Below are positions 30,460-42,737 of a stretch of 64,000 nt of DNA, piece after piece. The DNA lies in contig NC_089427.1 in assembly GCF_013426205.1 (NCBI RefSeq), positions 2,294,001 through 2,358,000 on the forward strand, in the 5' to 3' direction. The translations under genes were made by a program, and so were the position numbers. Source of the DNA: Metarhizium brunneum (taxonomy: Eukaryota; Ascomycota; Sordariomycetes; Hypocreales; Clavicipitaceae). Each line of letters opens with the position of its first letter. Positions within the stretch are counted from its first letter, which is position 1. The notes under the pieces were generated by a model. The model was not told the DNA's origin. It did no database searches and saw only the letters and a list, made by a program, of their open reading frames with translations.

Positions 30460-33042
30460 ATGGCACCGCCCGCGAAACGCCGCAGGCGGAACCCAGTTGA
30501 GGCGTCTGATGACGAAGATGAGCAGCCTCGAGCCAACACACTCTCCAATTTCCTTCTGTCTTCGCCAAGCTCTTCGTCAAAAGACCCAGCCCCGACTGCG
30601 TCTACGAGTTCCCCCAAGGGCAAAGGTTTTGCGGGCCAATCTGGCACCAGTTTTTCTCCTCGAAAGACGCGGCAGGCAAGCTTACAGAAGAATGGTAGCA
30701 GTCTCAGCCCCAAGAAGTCCAAAAATGTTGGACGAATCGAAGAAAGGGGCAAGACGGCCGATCTCAAGGCACTCTTTTTGAAACAAGCCCAACGGGCTAC
30801 GAAGCCGGGGAATGGCAGCGAAAAGCGACCTTCGCCCATCGATGACCCCATCAGCGATCCAATATCCGAAGATGACGAAATATCAGAACTCAAGGCTAGC
30901 TCATCGAGCTTGGTCAGCCAACATGCCCGTAAGAGATTGAAAAATGGGAGTGCAACTGCGGCGAGTGAGTCGTCGAACACTGGCTCCATGTTCCTCAAAC
31001 CACCCAGACCTGCAAATCCAGTTGGTGTCGATGACGATTTGCGACCATGGTCGGAGCGGTTCGGGCCACGAAATCTGGATGAGCTGGCAGTCCACAAGAA
31101 GAAAGTTGCAGATGTTCGAAAATGGCTAGAGGATGTCATGTCAGGACGCATGCGACAGCGGATTTTGATCCTCAAAGGGGCAGCAGGCTCGGGCAAGACA
31201 ACCACTGTCCGGCTGTTGGCAACCGATATGGGGTGTGAACTGCTTGAGTGGAAAAACCCTACGACGAATTCGGGCACGGGATATGTTTCTGTGTCGGGCC
31301 AGTTCGGGGATTTCCTTGGCCGTAGCGGCAAATTTGGGACACTGGATGTGGAGGAGCCGGTCAACACAACTATGAAGAACTCAAATGGGCTTGCTCAAAG
31401 TCGAGCCAAGCGAATCATTCTCGTAGAGGAGTTCCCAAACACATTTTCAAGGTCCTCGTCGGCGTTGACCTCTTTCCGCAGCACAATACTCCAGTACCTG
31501 GCTGCGCACACGCCTTCACTGGCCAGCTTTGGGAAGGCACCTCAGCATAGGAATCAGATCAGTCCGATTGTTTTGGTCATTTCAGAGACCTTGTTGACAA
31601 CAACGTCCGCAACAGCCGATAGTCTTACGGCTCACCGTCTGCTGGGACCAGAAATACTTCGCCACCCTGGTGTTGGTGTGATAGAGTTCAATGCAATTGC
31701 ACCTTCGATCCTGGCAAAGGCCCTGGAGCTTGTCGTCTTAAAGGAAGCGAGAAAGTCTGGCCGCAAACGAACTCCTGGACCCCAAGTGCTTAAGAGACTG
31801 GGCGAAATTGGAGACATTCGAAACGCCGTCTCCTCTCTCGAGTTCTTGTGCCTCAAAGGGGACCAAGACTCGGACTGGGGAGCCAAGGTCGCTTTTACCA
31901 AAATCAAAAAAAGTACGAGGGATTCGATTAGTTTGACAAAGGGGGAAGCAGAGAGCCTAGAGTTGATATCGCAACGCGAAGCCAGCTTGGGCATATTTCA
32001 CGCAGTTGGCAAAATCGTGTATAACAAGAGGGACGAAAAGGCGCCAGCAAATGATGCTGTCGAAAACCTTCCCCCGTTCCTATCAGAACATGCCCGGCCG
32101 AAGAGGTCGCAAGTATCTGTTGATTCTCTTATTGATGAAATCGGTACAGACACTCATACATTCATATCCGCCCTCCATGAGAATTACATTCTTTCATGTG
32201 AGAGCACTGACCCTATGGATTTATCAACACCAGTGGACTATGTCAATGAATGTATAGAGTGTTTATCAGAAAGCGATCTGCTCTGTCCGTCCCGAGACGT
32301 ATTTTTTGGAGGCAGGGGCGGTTTTGGTGGTTTCAGCGGTCGAGAGACAGGCAGCCATCTTCTTCGGCAGGACGAGATGACATTCCAAGTCGCCGTTAGA
32401 GGTATGCTCTTCTCCTTACCAAGCCCGGTCAAACGCAAGACAACTACAATGGCCAAAGGCAGCGATGCATTCAAGATGTTTTATCCAACGAGTTTGAAGC
32501 TTTGGAAGGCCAAGGAAGAGATTGAGGGCATTATCGACATGTGGTCATCAAGGATACTGAAGGGCGAATCAGAACTGGCAACAAAAAATCTAACAGACGG
32601 AGCAAATGCATTTCTGAGGTCCCAATCCTCTGGAGAGCCTTCTTCTTGGATGCAGCGCCAACAGGCACGCGCTGCAACTGCAAACACCACCGAGCAAAAG
32701 GAAGAATCCTCGGCCCCATCGCCCTTGCTGTCACTGGGCAGCTCAGCTCAGCGGGAAATGCTCCTCGACCGGCTACCTTACATGGCTCACATGGCACGAA
32801 CCCGAAGAACAGGTTTGAGACTACGAGATCTTGAAAAAGTCGTGTCCTTTCATGGCGTCACGGCTGCCGCCGATGAAGAATTCGAGGCAGAGGATGATGC
32901 AACGCTGGGCGAGGCTTGGGCTACAGACAAACCCTCGGAAGAATCAAGTCCACGCAAGAAGACTGCGCGGATTAAAGCAGGCGGCATGTCCGGCATGTTA
33001 GATCAAAAGTTAGTATTAAGCGACGATGATATCGAGGATTGA
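30460..33042 (+). CDS. RAD17: RAD17/Rad24-type checkpoint clamp loader
   Basis: A single exon of 860 residues from the ATG at 30460 (MAPPAKRRRRNPVEASDDED, with a basic likely nuclear-localisation signal). After a Ser/Pro-rich ~190 residues comes the RFC-like core: PWSERFGPRNLDELAVHKKK, Walker A GAAGSGKTT, and RIILVEEFPN at the Walker B position (VEEFPN in place of the DEAD of RFC, as in Rad17 proteins). The C-terminal ~150 residues are acidic and low-complexity and end DDDIED. Rad17 replaces RFC1 in a clamp loader that puts the 9-1-1 (Rad9-Rad1-Hus1) clamp on damaged DNA to activate ATR/Mec1 signalling in the nucleus. Length fits fungal Rad17, which is longer than yeast Rad24. The open frame starts earlier (30286), but no upstream ATG exists. 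Confidence 0.93.
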   Translation: MAPPAKRRRRNPVEASDDEDEQPRANTLSNFLLSSPSSSSKDPAPTASTSSPKGKGFAGQSGTSFSPRKTRQASLQKNGSSLSPKKSKNVGRIEERGKTADLKALFLKQAQRATKPGNGSEKRPSPIDDPISDPISEDDEISELKASSSSLVSQHARKRLKNGSATAASESSNTGSMFLKPPRPANPVGVDDDLRPWSERFGPRNLDELAVHKKKVADVRKWLEDVMSGRMRQRILILKGAAGSGKTTTVRLLATDMGCELLEWKNPTTNSGTGYVSVSGQFGDFLGRSGKFGTLDVEEPVNTTMKNSNGLAQSRAKRIILVEEFPNTFSRSSSALTSFRSTILQYLAAHTPSLASFGKAPQHRNQISPIVLVISETLLTTTSATADSLTAHRLLGPEILRHPGVGVIEFNAIAPSILAKALELVVLKEARKSGRKRTPGPQVLKRLGEIGDIRNAVSSLEFLCLKGDQDSDWGAKVAFTKIKKSTRDSISLTKGEAESLELISQREASLGIFHAVGKIVYNKRDEKAPANDAVENLPPFLSEHARPKRSQVSVDSLIDEIGTDTHTFISALHENYILSCESTDPMDLSTPVDYVNECIECLSESDLLCPSRDVFFGGRGGFGGFSGRETGSHLLRQDEMTFQVAVRGMLFSLPSPVKRKTTTMAKGSDAFKMFYPTSLKLWKAKEEIEGIIDMWSSRILKGESELATKNLTDGANAFLRSQSSGEPSSWMQRQQARAATANTTEQKEESSAPSPLLSLGSSAQREMLLDRLPYMAHMARTRRTGLRLRDLEKVVSFHGVTAAADEEFEAEDDATLGEAWATDKPSEESSPRKKTARIKAGGMSGMLDQKLVLSDDDIED

Positions 33043-35038
33043 AAGAGGGCGTGTGCTTTTTTTTACTGTACTACTATATTTAATTTCCACACCAACGGCT
33101 GGGGTAAGCAGGCAGCACTTGAGGCGTTTATGACGAGCATGAGCTAGTTGCGCGGGATATGGGGCTCCCGACAGCACTCGAGAGTGCTTGTCCCAGGTAC
33201 TTGAGCACGGTGCTCATCAATTTGCTTGTTTCCGTCACACAGAAGGTCCAGATCTTGTTCACGCTCTTGTTGGTAAAGTTTGGCGATCCAACTTGCAATT
33301 CAAGCTGTCATGTAAAATAATAGTACCCAAAGGCGTCAATGGGGCCCGCACCACCAACATTGAACCAGCAGCAATCCATTCATGTACCTAATATGTACGT
33401 CCCCGGCATCATCCAAAGTCCGCTGGCAAGCTACGGAGTACTTGTAATTGTATATTACTACTACGGAGTAGCTCGAGCTGGTTTGGTCTTGCGGCTTGCC
33501 ACATCTGCAGGTGCTCGGACCCGCGTGTGCCACCAGGGAGGGGGGCAAGAGAATGGCGGCTGGGCCCCGGCCAGGCCCGAAAGAAGGACCACCCGACCAG
33601 CTCCATAGCAATAATCACAACCTGAGGCTGAGGCGCCGTTTGCGGTCTGCCAGCCAGAGCGCGTTACAAGCTGCGACTCGACTATGGAGTACTGGTCCGA
33701 GAGTCCAGTTACAGGGACGCAGCACTTGGATTCCAACGAGGGTGCCCTGTCCGTCTCGACCTGTTCGTCCCATCGACCCTGCAGCGAGCTAAATCAAGCC
33801 ACCACGCTTCTTCCATGCCCTCGCCGCCGGGAAGGAAATTTATTGCGGAACAGCGACTATTATGGAATTGGGCCACGACAAGGCCGTCAGTTTTTACCCG
33901 ACTTGTAAGCGCCTCGTGGTTGGTGAACAAGCAATAAAAAAAGGCTAGCCCACGACAGATAAAAGAGCAAAAGAAAAATAAAGAATAAACAAGACACTCC
34001 TGAGAAGCGGGGCTTGGGGCCATGCTCGGACCAAAAAGCAACTGCTTATGCAGGAGATTGCTGCACCAAGCATTTGGTTTGTTTGGGCCTACAGCACGTT
34101 GAGCACGTTGAGCGGGTTGCAAAGTACATACAAATTTACAATCACGTTGTAACAAAGGTTGCATGTACACACATACATGTATGTATGCAGCGCCGTGATA
34201 TCATGCTGTACAAAGCACACTTGGCCACATGATATTGGTGCTTTCTTGCTTCGTCGCCGGCTCCGAAACCCACAAACCCAGTGTCCGAGAGTCGTGATGA
34301 AACAACATAACCTCGCCGCATTCATCAATACGCATCACAGTAGTTTTAGACAAGGGTGGATTCGGGGCAAACGTGCCCAGCTCGTGGATAGGGCGTTAAA
34401 TTAACAACAGTCGTGTGTCTACCGACTACCTTTAATGTCTTGCATCTCCATCATCCCATCGAATTCCTCCATACAAGTAAAATGACTCCTTGAACTTCCA
34501 GTACGCGCAGTCAAATAATCAAACAGGGCCTCTCCCCTGTGCGTCCATAGTTCTCATTGTTCGTTAACAGACCAGGTCCCTCAAAGTTCAAACAAAGAAA
34601 ATAAGAAAAACTCGCTTCAAGTAGTAAAATGATTGTCAGATTCCGTCAAACTCCTAATGGCATGGTGTGATGTTGGTTGAGGTGAACCGTAAGCAGACCA
34701 TCTATACATTATCGCTTCTAAATGACCAAAATTTGTCATCTGACGTCAGAATCGTGAAGTTGGGCATGGGTAGAATAAAAAGCAAAATCGAGACAGCAAA
34801 AGGGTATAAGCGCAGCGAGAGCGATGAAGGAAAAAAAAAACTCATTTCGTGACATCAGTTCTGAGATGGGCTTGCTTGCTCATGTATTTGTGTCTTGTAT
34901 TTCGTGTAGCTTGTGTATGATGTACACATGTGCGGGATTGAGTATTATTGCGATTTCGGGACGTGTAGATAAAAGGATTCGTAAGCCAAGTACGGCGGTG
35001 GCATCTCTCGAGTAGTTCAGGCCGATATCAGCACAAAA
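33043..35038. other. 2-kb gene-free region
   Basis: Between the ends of two convergent genes (RAD17 + and the Ser-rich gene -). Two copies of TACGGAGTA occur about 30 bp apart near 33433 and 33463. A CATGTA-rich stretch is at about 34160-34190. No gene recognised. Confidence 0.5.
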
Positions 35039-38000
35039 TTATGACCGACGCACACGGTTCCAGAATCTCTTCATTACGCCATTGTCATTTGCCAGTAGGT
35101 CTTCTTGATCCATAGTGGCAAGCTGCCGTTCAATGCTTTCTTTCGAGTGTCCTTCTCGGGTAGTAGACACTGGCGACAACGGCTCGTCTCTGGCCTGAGA
35201 TTTTCGTCCATTGGAGGTCTTTTGCCAACCATAAATTTGATCCTCATTTGCGCGAAGATCGGGCCGTGTCAAGGTCATACGGAGTGTCATTTCCCGACAT
35301 GCTGCTGGTGCTTGAGCATAACCGGCCGTGTTTGATATGTCGTCCTTCTCTTGGCTAACGCGAACTGGTTTGACTGATAGAGATTTCTCCATTTCTGGGG
35401 TCCTAGGCGACTCGGGCTCCTTAGTAGAGGCCCCATCACTGTAGACCGAGGATTTGTCATCCTCAGGAGAGCCATTTGACTTGGCCATGGAGTTAGTTGA
35501 CTGTCCTTGTGACAAACTTGCCCTCTTACGTCGTGGGTAATTTTCGCTGCTCTGTACTTCCTCAATTGATGGAAAACCAAATTCAACGGCCTCGTCAAAT
35601 TTGTGTGGCGAGGCAAGATACACTCGGAGCTTCATCCTTGCGTCTGGATCCTGGTAATGTGCTGCTGCGGCATCAATCGAGACAGATGCATCTGGAACTG
35701 GCTGCTTGTTAGGCGAGATGAGAGAAAGAGCCCGTGATCTTCGGCGAACATGGCCAAGAATAGGTGAACTCGGGCTTGAGACAGGTGATCCCATCAGTGG
35801 CGGGCTCGCAGAGGTGTCCTTCGTAGTTGGCCGACTCAACGTAGACGAAGCACGACTGCTGAAAGGGAGCTTAGAAATGGACATGTGCCGTCTAAATGAC
35901 GGCCGGTGCTTCTCAGCCAACACATCCTCGCCTCGTAAATTGAAATGATGGTCATCGAGGCACAACTTCAAATCCAGGTCCTCCTCCTCCTCTAACCAGC
36001 GGAACGACTCATACATGGAATCGGCAGTAGACTTGAGATCCGGAGCCGCAGTCGTGGCATTAGCAGAAAGCGACACCATGCTGCCAGGATTAGGTTTCGG
36101 ACTCGTCGAACTTCTGGGTAGACTTTCAAATCGCAATTGCCGTTTTCCCATTCGAAGGATCGATTCCTCCGTTGCAACCGATATTATACTCTGTCCCGAG
36201 CTCTGTCCCCTCAACTGGTCACAGCTAGCGTAGCGATTTCTGCTAAGGCGATTCCCTGGACTGGCATATATCCGCAATGCGTTGCCTTGAGGCCGGCGAT
36301 GGGGAGCGTTCTCAAGTTCGTCCTGTCCAAAGCCAAGTCTGAGAGGCGGTCTGTCTTCCTCGTCACAAGACAAGGCAAAAGAGAGACTGTCAGAGCTCTC
36401 CTGGCCAGAATTGTCTATTTCTTGGTAATCTTGCCCTTGAGTGATCCGGAGGCGCTCGAGCGTTGAGAAGTACTATTCGGGATCAGGAGGTAATTAGTGT
36501 TTGTGTCAAACATGGAAAACGACTCATCTGGACGGATAAGGGGGAGAACAGGAAGTAGCAATCATGAAAGGGATGGATGGGATATACATATGGCTAGATC
36601 TCGGGTTGAGATTACCATGTCAGAGGCAGTTGTGCTAGAAAGGGAATGGCATGTTTCAACGCAGGAACGAGCCCTGACACACACCACGGGTAACCATATG
36701 TCAAGAAAGCGGGTACGTTGTGGTGACATCGTGAACTGCGGCAAACTAAAGGGCCATATTGCGTTTGTACTACTGTATGTCGTACAAACCAGCACAATCA
36801 TGTACTATTAGCCCAGAGCAGTTCTCCATCTTCCTGGCACAAGTACAACAGGGACACCCCTAATTACCCAGCAGCCACAACCGACAGTCTGTTAGATTAA
36901 CAGATTGCTCTTGGGATGACCAGTTACGCAAGCTGGTCCGTCCCTGGCTGGTCAGTTTTGAACCGAGGGTGTGAGGGAACGTGCTGTCGTGGCCCGAATG
37001 GTGCTTGACCGCTGGAACTAGTACGGAGTACGCCCAGCCCAGGCCCACAGCACAGTCCTAGTTCTCCGTATGTGGAATGGCCTTGGTCTGAATATGACTT
37101 GTGACGAAAGTGTGGAGGGCAGGAGGATGCAGGGACAAAAGCAAATAGGGAACGCTTAGAACCCTTTCAGCGAATGAGTCGCGCGGGGTGTTGCTGGACG
37201 GCCAAGGGCACTTCTGCTTGCGAATCAGACAAAGCACGACTGTTGCAAGTACTTGCGGAGCACATGCACTCAGTACTCCGCACGCCGTACAGAGAACACA
37301 TGGGGTGTTGGATTTGGGCCTGCTTTGGGTTCATCCCTGGTCAACATCTCATGGCTCACCGCCGTGGGCCTGACCGTGCATTGCATTTGCAGGGGAGGAC
37401 CGAACAATATTGGGGCCCAGGGGATGGGTAAGGGCAGGGAGTACGACAAGAGCCGTAAAGGGCGAGGTAAACATGTGCTCGAGCCGGGGCAATTATTAGG
37501 AAGAAAATACTAGAACAAAATAAAAAGAAACAAGCAAGAAAGGAAAATGAAAAGAGATGACGACATTGGCGGAAGCAAGGATGCCGACTTGAACTAGACG
37601 GAAAGTGACAAGGAGGCGCCCTCGTGAGGTTGAGGGAGTAGGCAGAGCGGCGTAGCAATCATACTTAATTAGCCAAAACGACCAAGATCAGCAACTTGCA
37701 GCCAGTGCACAGATAGCGGAAGCAACGATATGCCAAAGTTGCGCCTGCTGCAGACAAAACTGGCATCTCGTGCTTTTTTGCGACTGTGCCTGGACCTTCC
37801 GCCTTTGTCTATGTGCCATCAATATGCGGATTGCTTCTTTGCAGGACCATCCTAAAGGAGTAATGTCAGGCTCGGGCTGAGAGCCTGTCAACTGGTGACT
37901 CCTGTGTGTCCGTCTTGTCAAGTCTCCAATTCCATGGCTTGCTGCTCTGTTCTCGATGCGTCTTGCTCCAGCGTTCTTAACTTACTTTGCGTTGAATAGT

Positions 38001-38735
38001 AGGTGGCAGTGCCTCGAATTCATCCCTCGTCAGGGCTGGAGACCGTGGCAGGCCATCTGAGGATGATGCTCTGCCGTGGCAAGAGCTCCGCAGAGGCTTG
38101 AATGTTTGCATGGGGTTGCATCTTTGATTTGAGCTTCTAGATTGAGGCTTTGGGGGTGGTGGTACAGCTTTCTTGACGACCTCGTTGTTCATGAGCCTTA
38201 TGCTACTATAGCAGTGATGCTGTGTGTTGCCCATATGTGAATGTTCGGTATCGTCGCCGCCGTCAGTAAAACTGTCTCGCACTCGTCGTCGACGAAAAGG
38301 ACCTCCGGCATTCGGCAGAATGTATTGTCGGTTTCGGCTTCTTGTGGAGCTATTGGAACTGGTACATGATGTCTCTGTCCTGATAGACATTGGAAATGTC
38401 GCAAGGCTATTGGAAGAGCCAAGTCTAGCTTGGTGGCCGTTGTCTCTGGCGCTACACGTGCTAGCGATAGACTCTAGCTTTTCAATAGTCGAAGGCGCAT
38501 TAGCTGCCATGATGGCTACCGCAGCAGGAACCGAATCCAACAACAAGAAGCTGGAATGGTAGTAGTCGGCATGGTCGTGCTCGCCGGTCGAGAGAGAAAA
38601 TGAGCTCTTGGTTGGAGAGTCGAGATCGAGAAAGCTTTTCATCTCCTGATAGTAGACGGGAGAAATGGGATAAGCCAAATGGAGGCTGCCGTTGTCGTCG
38701 GCCTCCCAGGCCCGGCTGTTGTCGACCTGAGCCAT
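35039..38735 (-). CDS. Ser-rich conserved fungal protein (often labelled mucin-like) with a 1.5-kb intron
   Basis: Two open frames form one protein. Exon 1 (38735-37986) codes for 250 residues from ATG MAQVDNSRAWEADDNG and ends EALPPTIQRK at a perfect donor GTAAGT. Exon 2 (36472-35039) begins at a CAG/TAG-type acceptor with YFSTLERLRITQGQDYQEID. Both are phase 0, so the join reads PTIQRK-YFSTLERLR, which I recognise as a typical conserved run in this fungal family. The total is 727 residues. Exon 2 has no ATG upstream of its conserved start, which also argues for the join. The protein is Ser/Thr/Pro-rich with patches such as GNALRIYASPGNRLSRNRYAS-like and a C-terminal MKRFWNRVRRS; it has no signal peptide or membrane segment. 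Function unknown. The intron is 1,513 nt (36473-37985), about 25 times the usual size here. Confidence 0.75.
36473..37985 (-). other. Long intron (1,513 nt) of the Ser-rich gene
   Basis: It is bounded on the minus strand by GTAAGT and ...CCCGAATAG, with a CACTAAT branch-like sequence 24 nt before the acceptor. It contains at least one TACGGAGTA (near 37022) and no recognisable coding exon or transposon. The content looks like the intergenic DNA of the window rather than like its other introns. Confidence 0.65.
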
Positions 38736-40417
38736 GCTAGCCCAGCAACCGAGCTATCGCCCAAAAACGTACGACTCTAATTAACTGACTGGATGTCAAG
38801 TATGTACCTGTCTGTACTCAGTAGTTGTGACTGGATAAATTTGGATGCAACCCCGTTCTTAACAAACGGAGCAATTGACAGGGCCCAGGACGCTCCCCAA
38901 TCTGATCCTTCGCACTTGCAAGCTCCTTGCAGCCTTCCCAGACGCTGGACTGGGTGGGAAGAAGAAATCTTGCAGACTGAACGACAAAAAATGGCGGGGG
39001 CTTGCGAGCTGTACAGTGTACAACAGAATATGCCGTACAATTGTATTATAGAGCCCACAGTCAAGGTAAAGCCTGGGAGAAAAGACTGTACGAGATGCTT
39101 GGCGATGCCAAGGTTGTGCTCGATTAAGATAATCAGGGCAGGGGAGGGCAATACCGCAAAATGCCCAAGCACTTGCCCTTGTGTCCGGATTGTTCAAAGT
39201 TGCAGCAAGCCGAAAAAGAGCATGTCGCTAGCAATGATCTGAATCTGAGCAACAGGCTCGCCATCCATGTCGTTGAAGGGATGGGTATAAGTCGGTTGGT
39301 GGTTTGCACGGAGAATCTGTAGAACGTCAAAAGTTGATCGCGTGGGCAGCGATATCTTGATGTATTATTTTCTTTTTGCACTGGCATACGGGGCAGGTTG
39401 CACAGACACACCAGTATTATATACACAGGACTCTGACAGTACGAGCATACCGGACAACAGTGCACCAAGTACACGGAGCACAAAGTGCAAGAGCGGCGGC
39501 TGGTCGTGCCTGCATCCGAGTCGGTATCAAGCCCCCTTCTTCCCACGCCTCGCAAAGCACGATTGTGAACACACATGATCCGGTCAGGCCATCTCCATGA
39601 CAAGAACGACGTTGCAGCCAAGAAAACTTTTAATACGCCTTATACTCAGCCAGCTCAAGGATGACGGTGGAGGTAAAGGCCCCGGCGGCCCACGGGCCAA
39701 GACGCATCCCTATTGAAGCGAACAATGTGGCAGCTCCAGAACAAGCACCGACCAGAAGATCGTCACGGAGAAAATTTGTGGCACTCGGCAACGAACATTG
39801 TGTACATACTCCGTATGTACGTACGTCTGGACGGAATACTCAAGTCCAGCTCAGCGGGGGAGTGCCACCGCTGGTGGCCAGGGTCATGGAAAGTTAGGGG
39901 GAAGGCACCAGACTCGACAGGTGAAGCTTGAGCTCCTCCCACGTCGTGGTTCCAGAGATCTTGTAGGTACGCTCCACACCTGCAGCTTCTTCGCGTTCTG
40001 TGCTCAATGGTGAGCTTGGTCGATGTTCGTTGATATCTTTTTACGGAGTATGTAAGCCTAAAAATATGAGCTGTCCGCTCTCGCCTTTCAAAATGACAGA
40101 AGATGAACACGAGTTCTGAGACTGGGGTTTCGTGGCTTGTTGAGCGGCCGCAAACACCAAAACAGCTAACCGAGTCTTCAGGCATGGTTTTCCGTCACAC
40201 GCATAGAAAGGCTGAGAAACACAATTTCGCTTACTCAACGTTGTGATACGACTACGAGGTACAGAGTGCTTGGTCTTTTGCAACAAGGAAGTCCGGATCA
40301 TGTCTTGCAAGCTGCCGGCCACTCAACATTCGCCAGGGTAGAGCCCATGAATGTGGCTTGGCTAGACAGAACAAGAGCCACCTAAAAATAAAGAAATATA
40401 AGACACAGCTACGTACC

Positions 40418-40441
40418 ACTACTACTACTACTACTACTACT
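40418..40441. repeat. (ACT)8 microsatellite
   Basis: Eight perfect ACT units in non-coding DNA. Confidence 0.9.
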
Positions 40442-42695
40442 GCAATCCGACGCTAGGCAGTTCTCCTGGGCTCTCCGACGCAATCTAGGAAACAAATTTG
40501 TTAGTATTTGCAAGTCTGCCCAGGATATGTTACGAATCTGGCCTGGACCTTCAAAATCAGGAGCAGCAACAGCCGAGGGGATGCCGTGGATACCTGTACG
40601 GAGTAGGACAAGCCATGAGGAATGCAGTTGCATAGCTAGGTTGCTTCCATGTGCCGAAGCAATCATTTAGCCAATCCTGACTGCCACCGCCTAGTATTAT
40701 TCTTCATAGAGGAAACATTTGTCGTATAACAGAGCAGCGCACTTGCGGCCGAACAGCGTATAGGCTCGCACAAGAGGCCATCTCACAGCATAGCACAACA
40801 TACGTATCAAAAAGTGCCACAACGTCACCGAGGTTAGCAGGTTCTCGTCTTTATGAGGGACATTGCACCGATTCTCTCGTCACTTGTGCCTGACTCGCTT
40901 TTAGTTGAGCACTTGCGTCAGCTCGTTCATCCACACCATGGACACTGTTACAGCGTTGTCCGTAGAAGTGGTTCATGTATCACAAGAATTATACTGAGTG
41001 ATGGGAGATGAAACAGACCAGACTCTTGGGCTTGGACCTGGATTGAAATACGGTTCTCCGGCAAGCGTTGAACATGATCGCAACCTTTTCTCGTTTGTCT
41101 CGATGTGTAGGCTCGCCTACTGTGGTGTTCTAGCATCTAGGAGTTGAGGCACTTATTCTACTGCCCTTTCTAAGAAACGTGCATGGTTTTGGTCCCCAGG
41201 GCCAGTCGACAACTGCCGAGTACTCGCTTGCCACAACCTTGTCAGGTACTTAAAGTATACAGTGGTCTCCAGTCGGTATGTGCCCAACCCGCAAACCTTG
41301 ATAACAGACGTTGCATTCCGCCGAGCTTCCAAGGCGTTGTGTTAAGTTGAGAAGGAAAAGGCACGAACGAAGCTCGCCCTTGATTCCCTTAGCAAATCCA
41401 GAGAATAACTATCTGGATTCGCATACGTAGTCCGCAGTAGACTATCCATCACAGCAAGAAGAGAGGACATGGTTGTCTCAACGGCGGGTGTCAAACGGTT
41501 TCTTTTCTTGTTGTCTCAAACATAAATCTTGACTCTTCCACGTTTTCTTTAATCGCCAGTTGTTTCGGTGTAAGACGTCCTTTTCCACAGTATAAGCTCT
41601 GGCTCATGCCAAGGTTCCTGTCATCAGTTTCTCCCGTCAAGCACAGCCCGCACGAGAGGAGATAACGATTGTACTTGGTGAATATTAGCCGTGTTCAAGC
41701 CAGGGCCAACAGTACGATCAGGGGTCAAATTCAAGATCCTCAGCCACCGCAGGGGGCATCGTCTTTCCCAAATTTTTCGACAGCTGTCATCAATGATTAA
41801 TGACACCAGACAAAAACGCCATATCATCAAACCTGACGTCTGGTACAAAAATACGGTGAACGGGTTCATTATTGCGCCATGTACTTTACCCCACGTGGCG
41901 GCTTGAACAGGTTACGCAGACGGCAAAGCAGCACAGACAACATGTGCAAGATACCTTGTACGGAGTAAAGGCACAGATGTTGCGTCGGCATTTGTGAGTC
42001 AGGGACGTCCAAGGTCGGAAGAATATCACGTCGGTGGCGGCGCTATCATTGTGTCAGCCCGTCAGCCATACAGCAGAGGTGGCCGTTGCGCGTGATGATG
42101 ACGTCCGGAAGTCTCAAGGGGATGGATTAGTTCAGTCATTCTCGATGATAGTAATTACATCAAGACATAGTCATTACGGCAAGTGATTTCATATGTGCAA
42201 ATTGCGTACTATTCAGCAGGAGACTATCCCAGCTTCGTCAAGTAATATACCATGGTCTCACATATGGCTTGTCATTTTAAAATCTTACCGGCTCTGCTCT
42301 GAACAAGGACAGGCGACGTCTTCTAGAAGTCTTGGCCGGAAATTCAACCCCCCACAAATTCATTTCAGCATACGCCCCCAACGAGGGAAGTTTTCCGTTA
42401 AAGAGGTCAAGTTCTTTGAGAGAGGGGTGTGTCGCGGACTCATGGTCCCGTCCCTGTTTATGTGCGCCCCCTGGAAGCATGGTAATATCATCTCTTGCAG
42501 CACCACCGAGAGATTTCCATATTATGCTCGAGTTATACGCCGGGACACTTGAATAGTTTCTCACCCAGATATCAGGGGATATCTTACACGGATGCAGTTG
42601 ACTTCGAAGTGCCGAGGGGCATCATGGCTTGGCAGAGCTTTCGGTACTCCCTACAACCCCATGTACTACTTGCTCTGCAACGACAAAGAAGCTTG

Positions 42696-42737
42696 TACGT
42701 ACTTAAGTACGGAGTACATACATGTACATATGTACAT
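42696..42737. repeat. Palindromic GTAC-rich patch
   Basis: About 40 bp built from overlapping self-complementary words: GTACGTACTTAAGTAC, then GGAGTACATACATGTACATA and TGTACAT. It includes one TACGGAGTA. It could fold as a hairpin or be the debris of repeated short palindromes, which are common in fungal intergenic DNA. Confidence 0.7.

Noticed and set aside
30345..31367. 340-codon open frame antisense to RAD17
   Set aside because: Its Ser/Arg/Leu-rich content is the mirror of the Ser/Lys-rich RAD17 N-terminus; RAD17 itself is certain.
35039..36373. Separate gene starting inside exon 2 of the Ser-rich protein
   Set aside because: There is no ATG before the conserved part, and the phase-matched join to the exon at 37986-38735 restores a typical family sequence.
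39133..39621. 162-codon Cys-rich minus-strand frame
   Set aside because: Cys are scattered without spacing pattern, there is no signal peptide, and a different frame of equal size overlaps it; probably chance.
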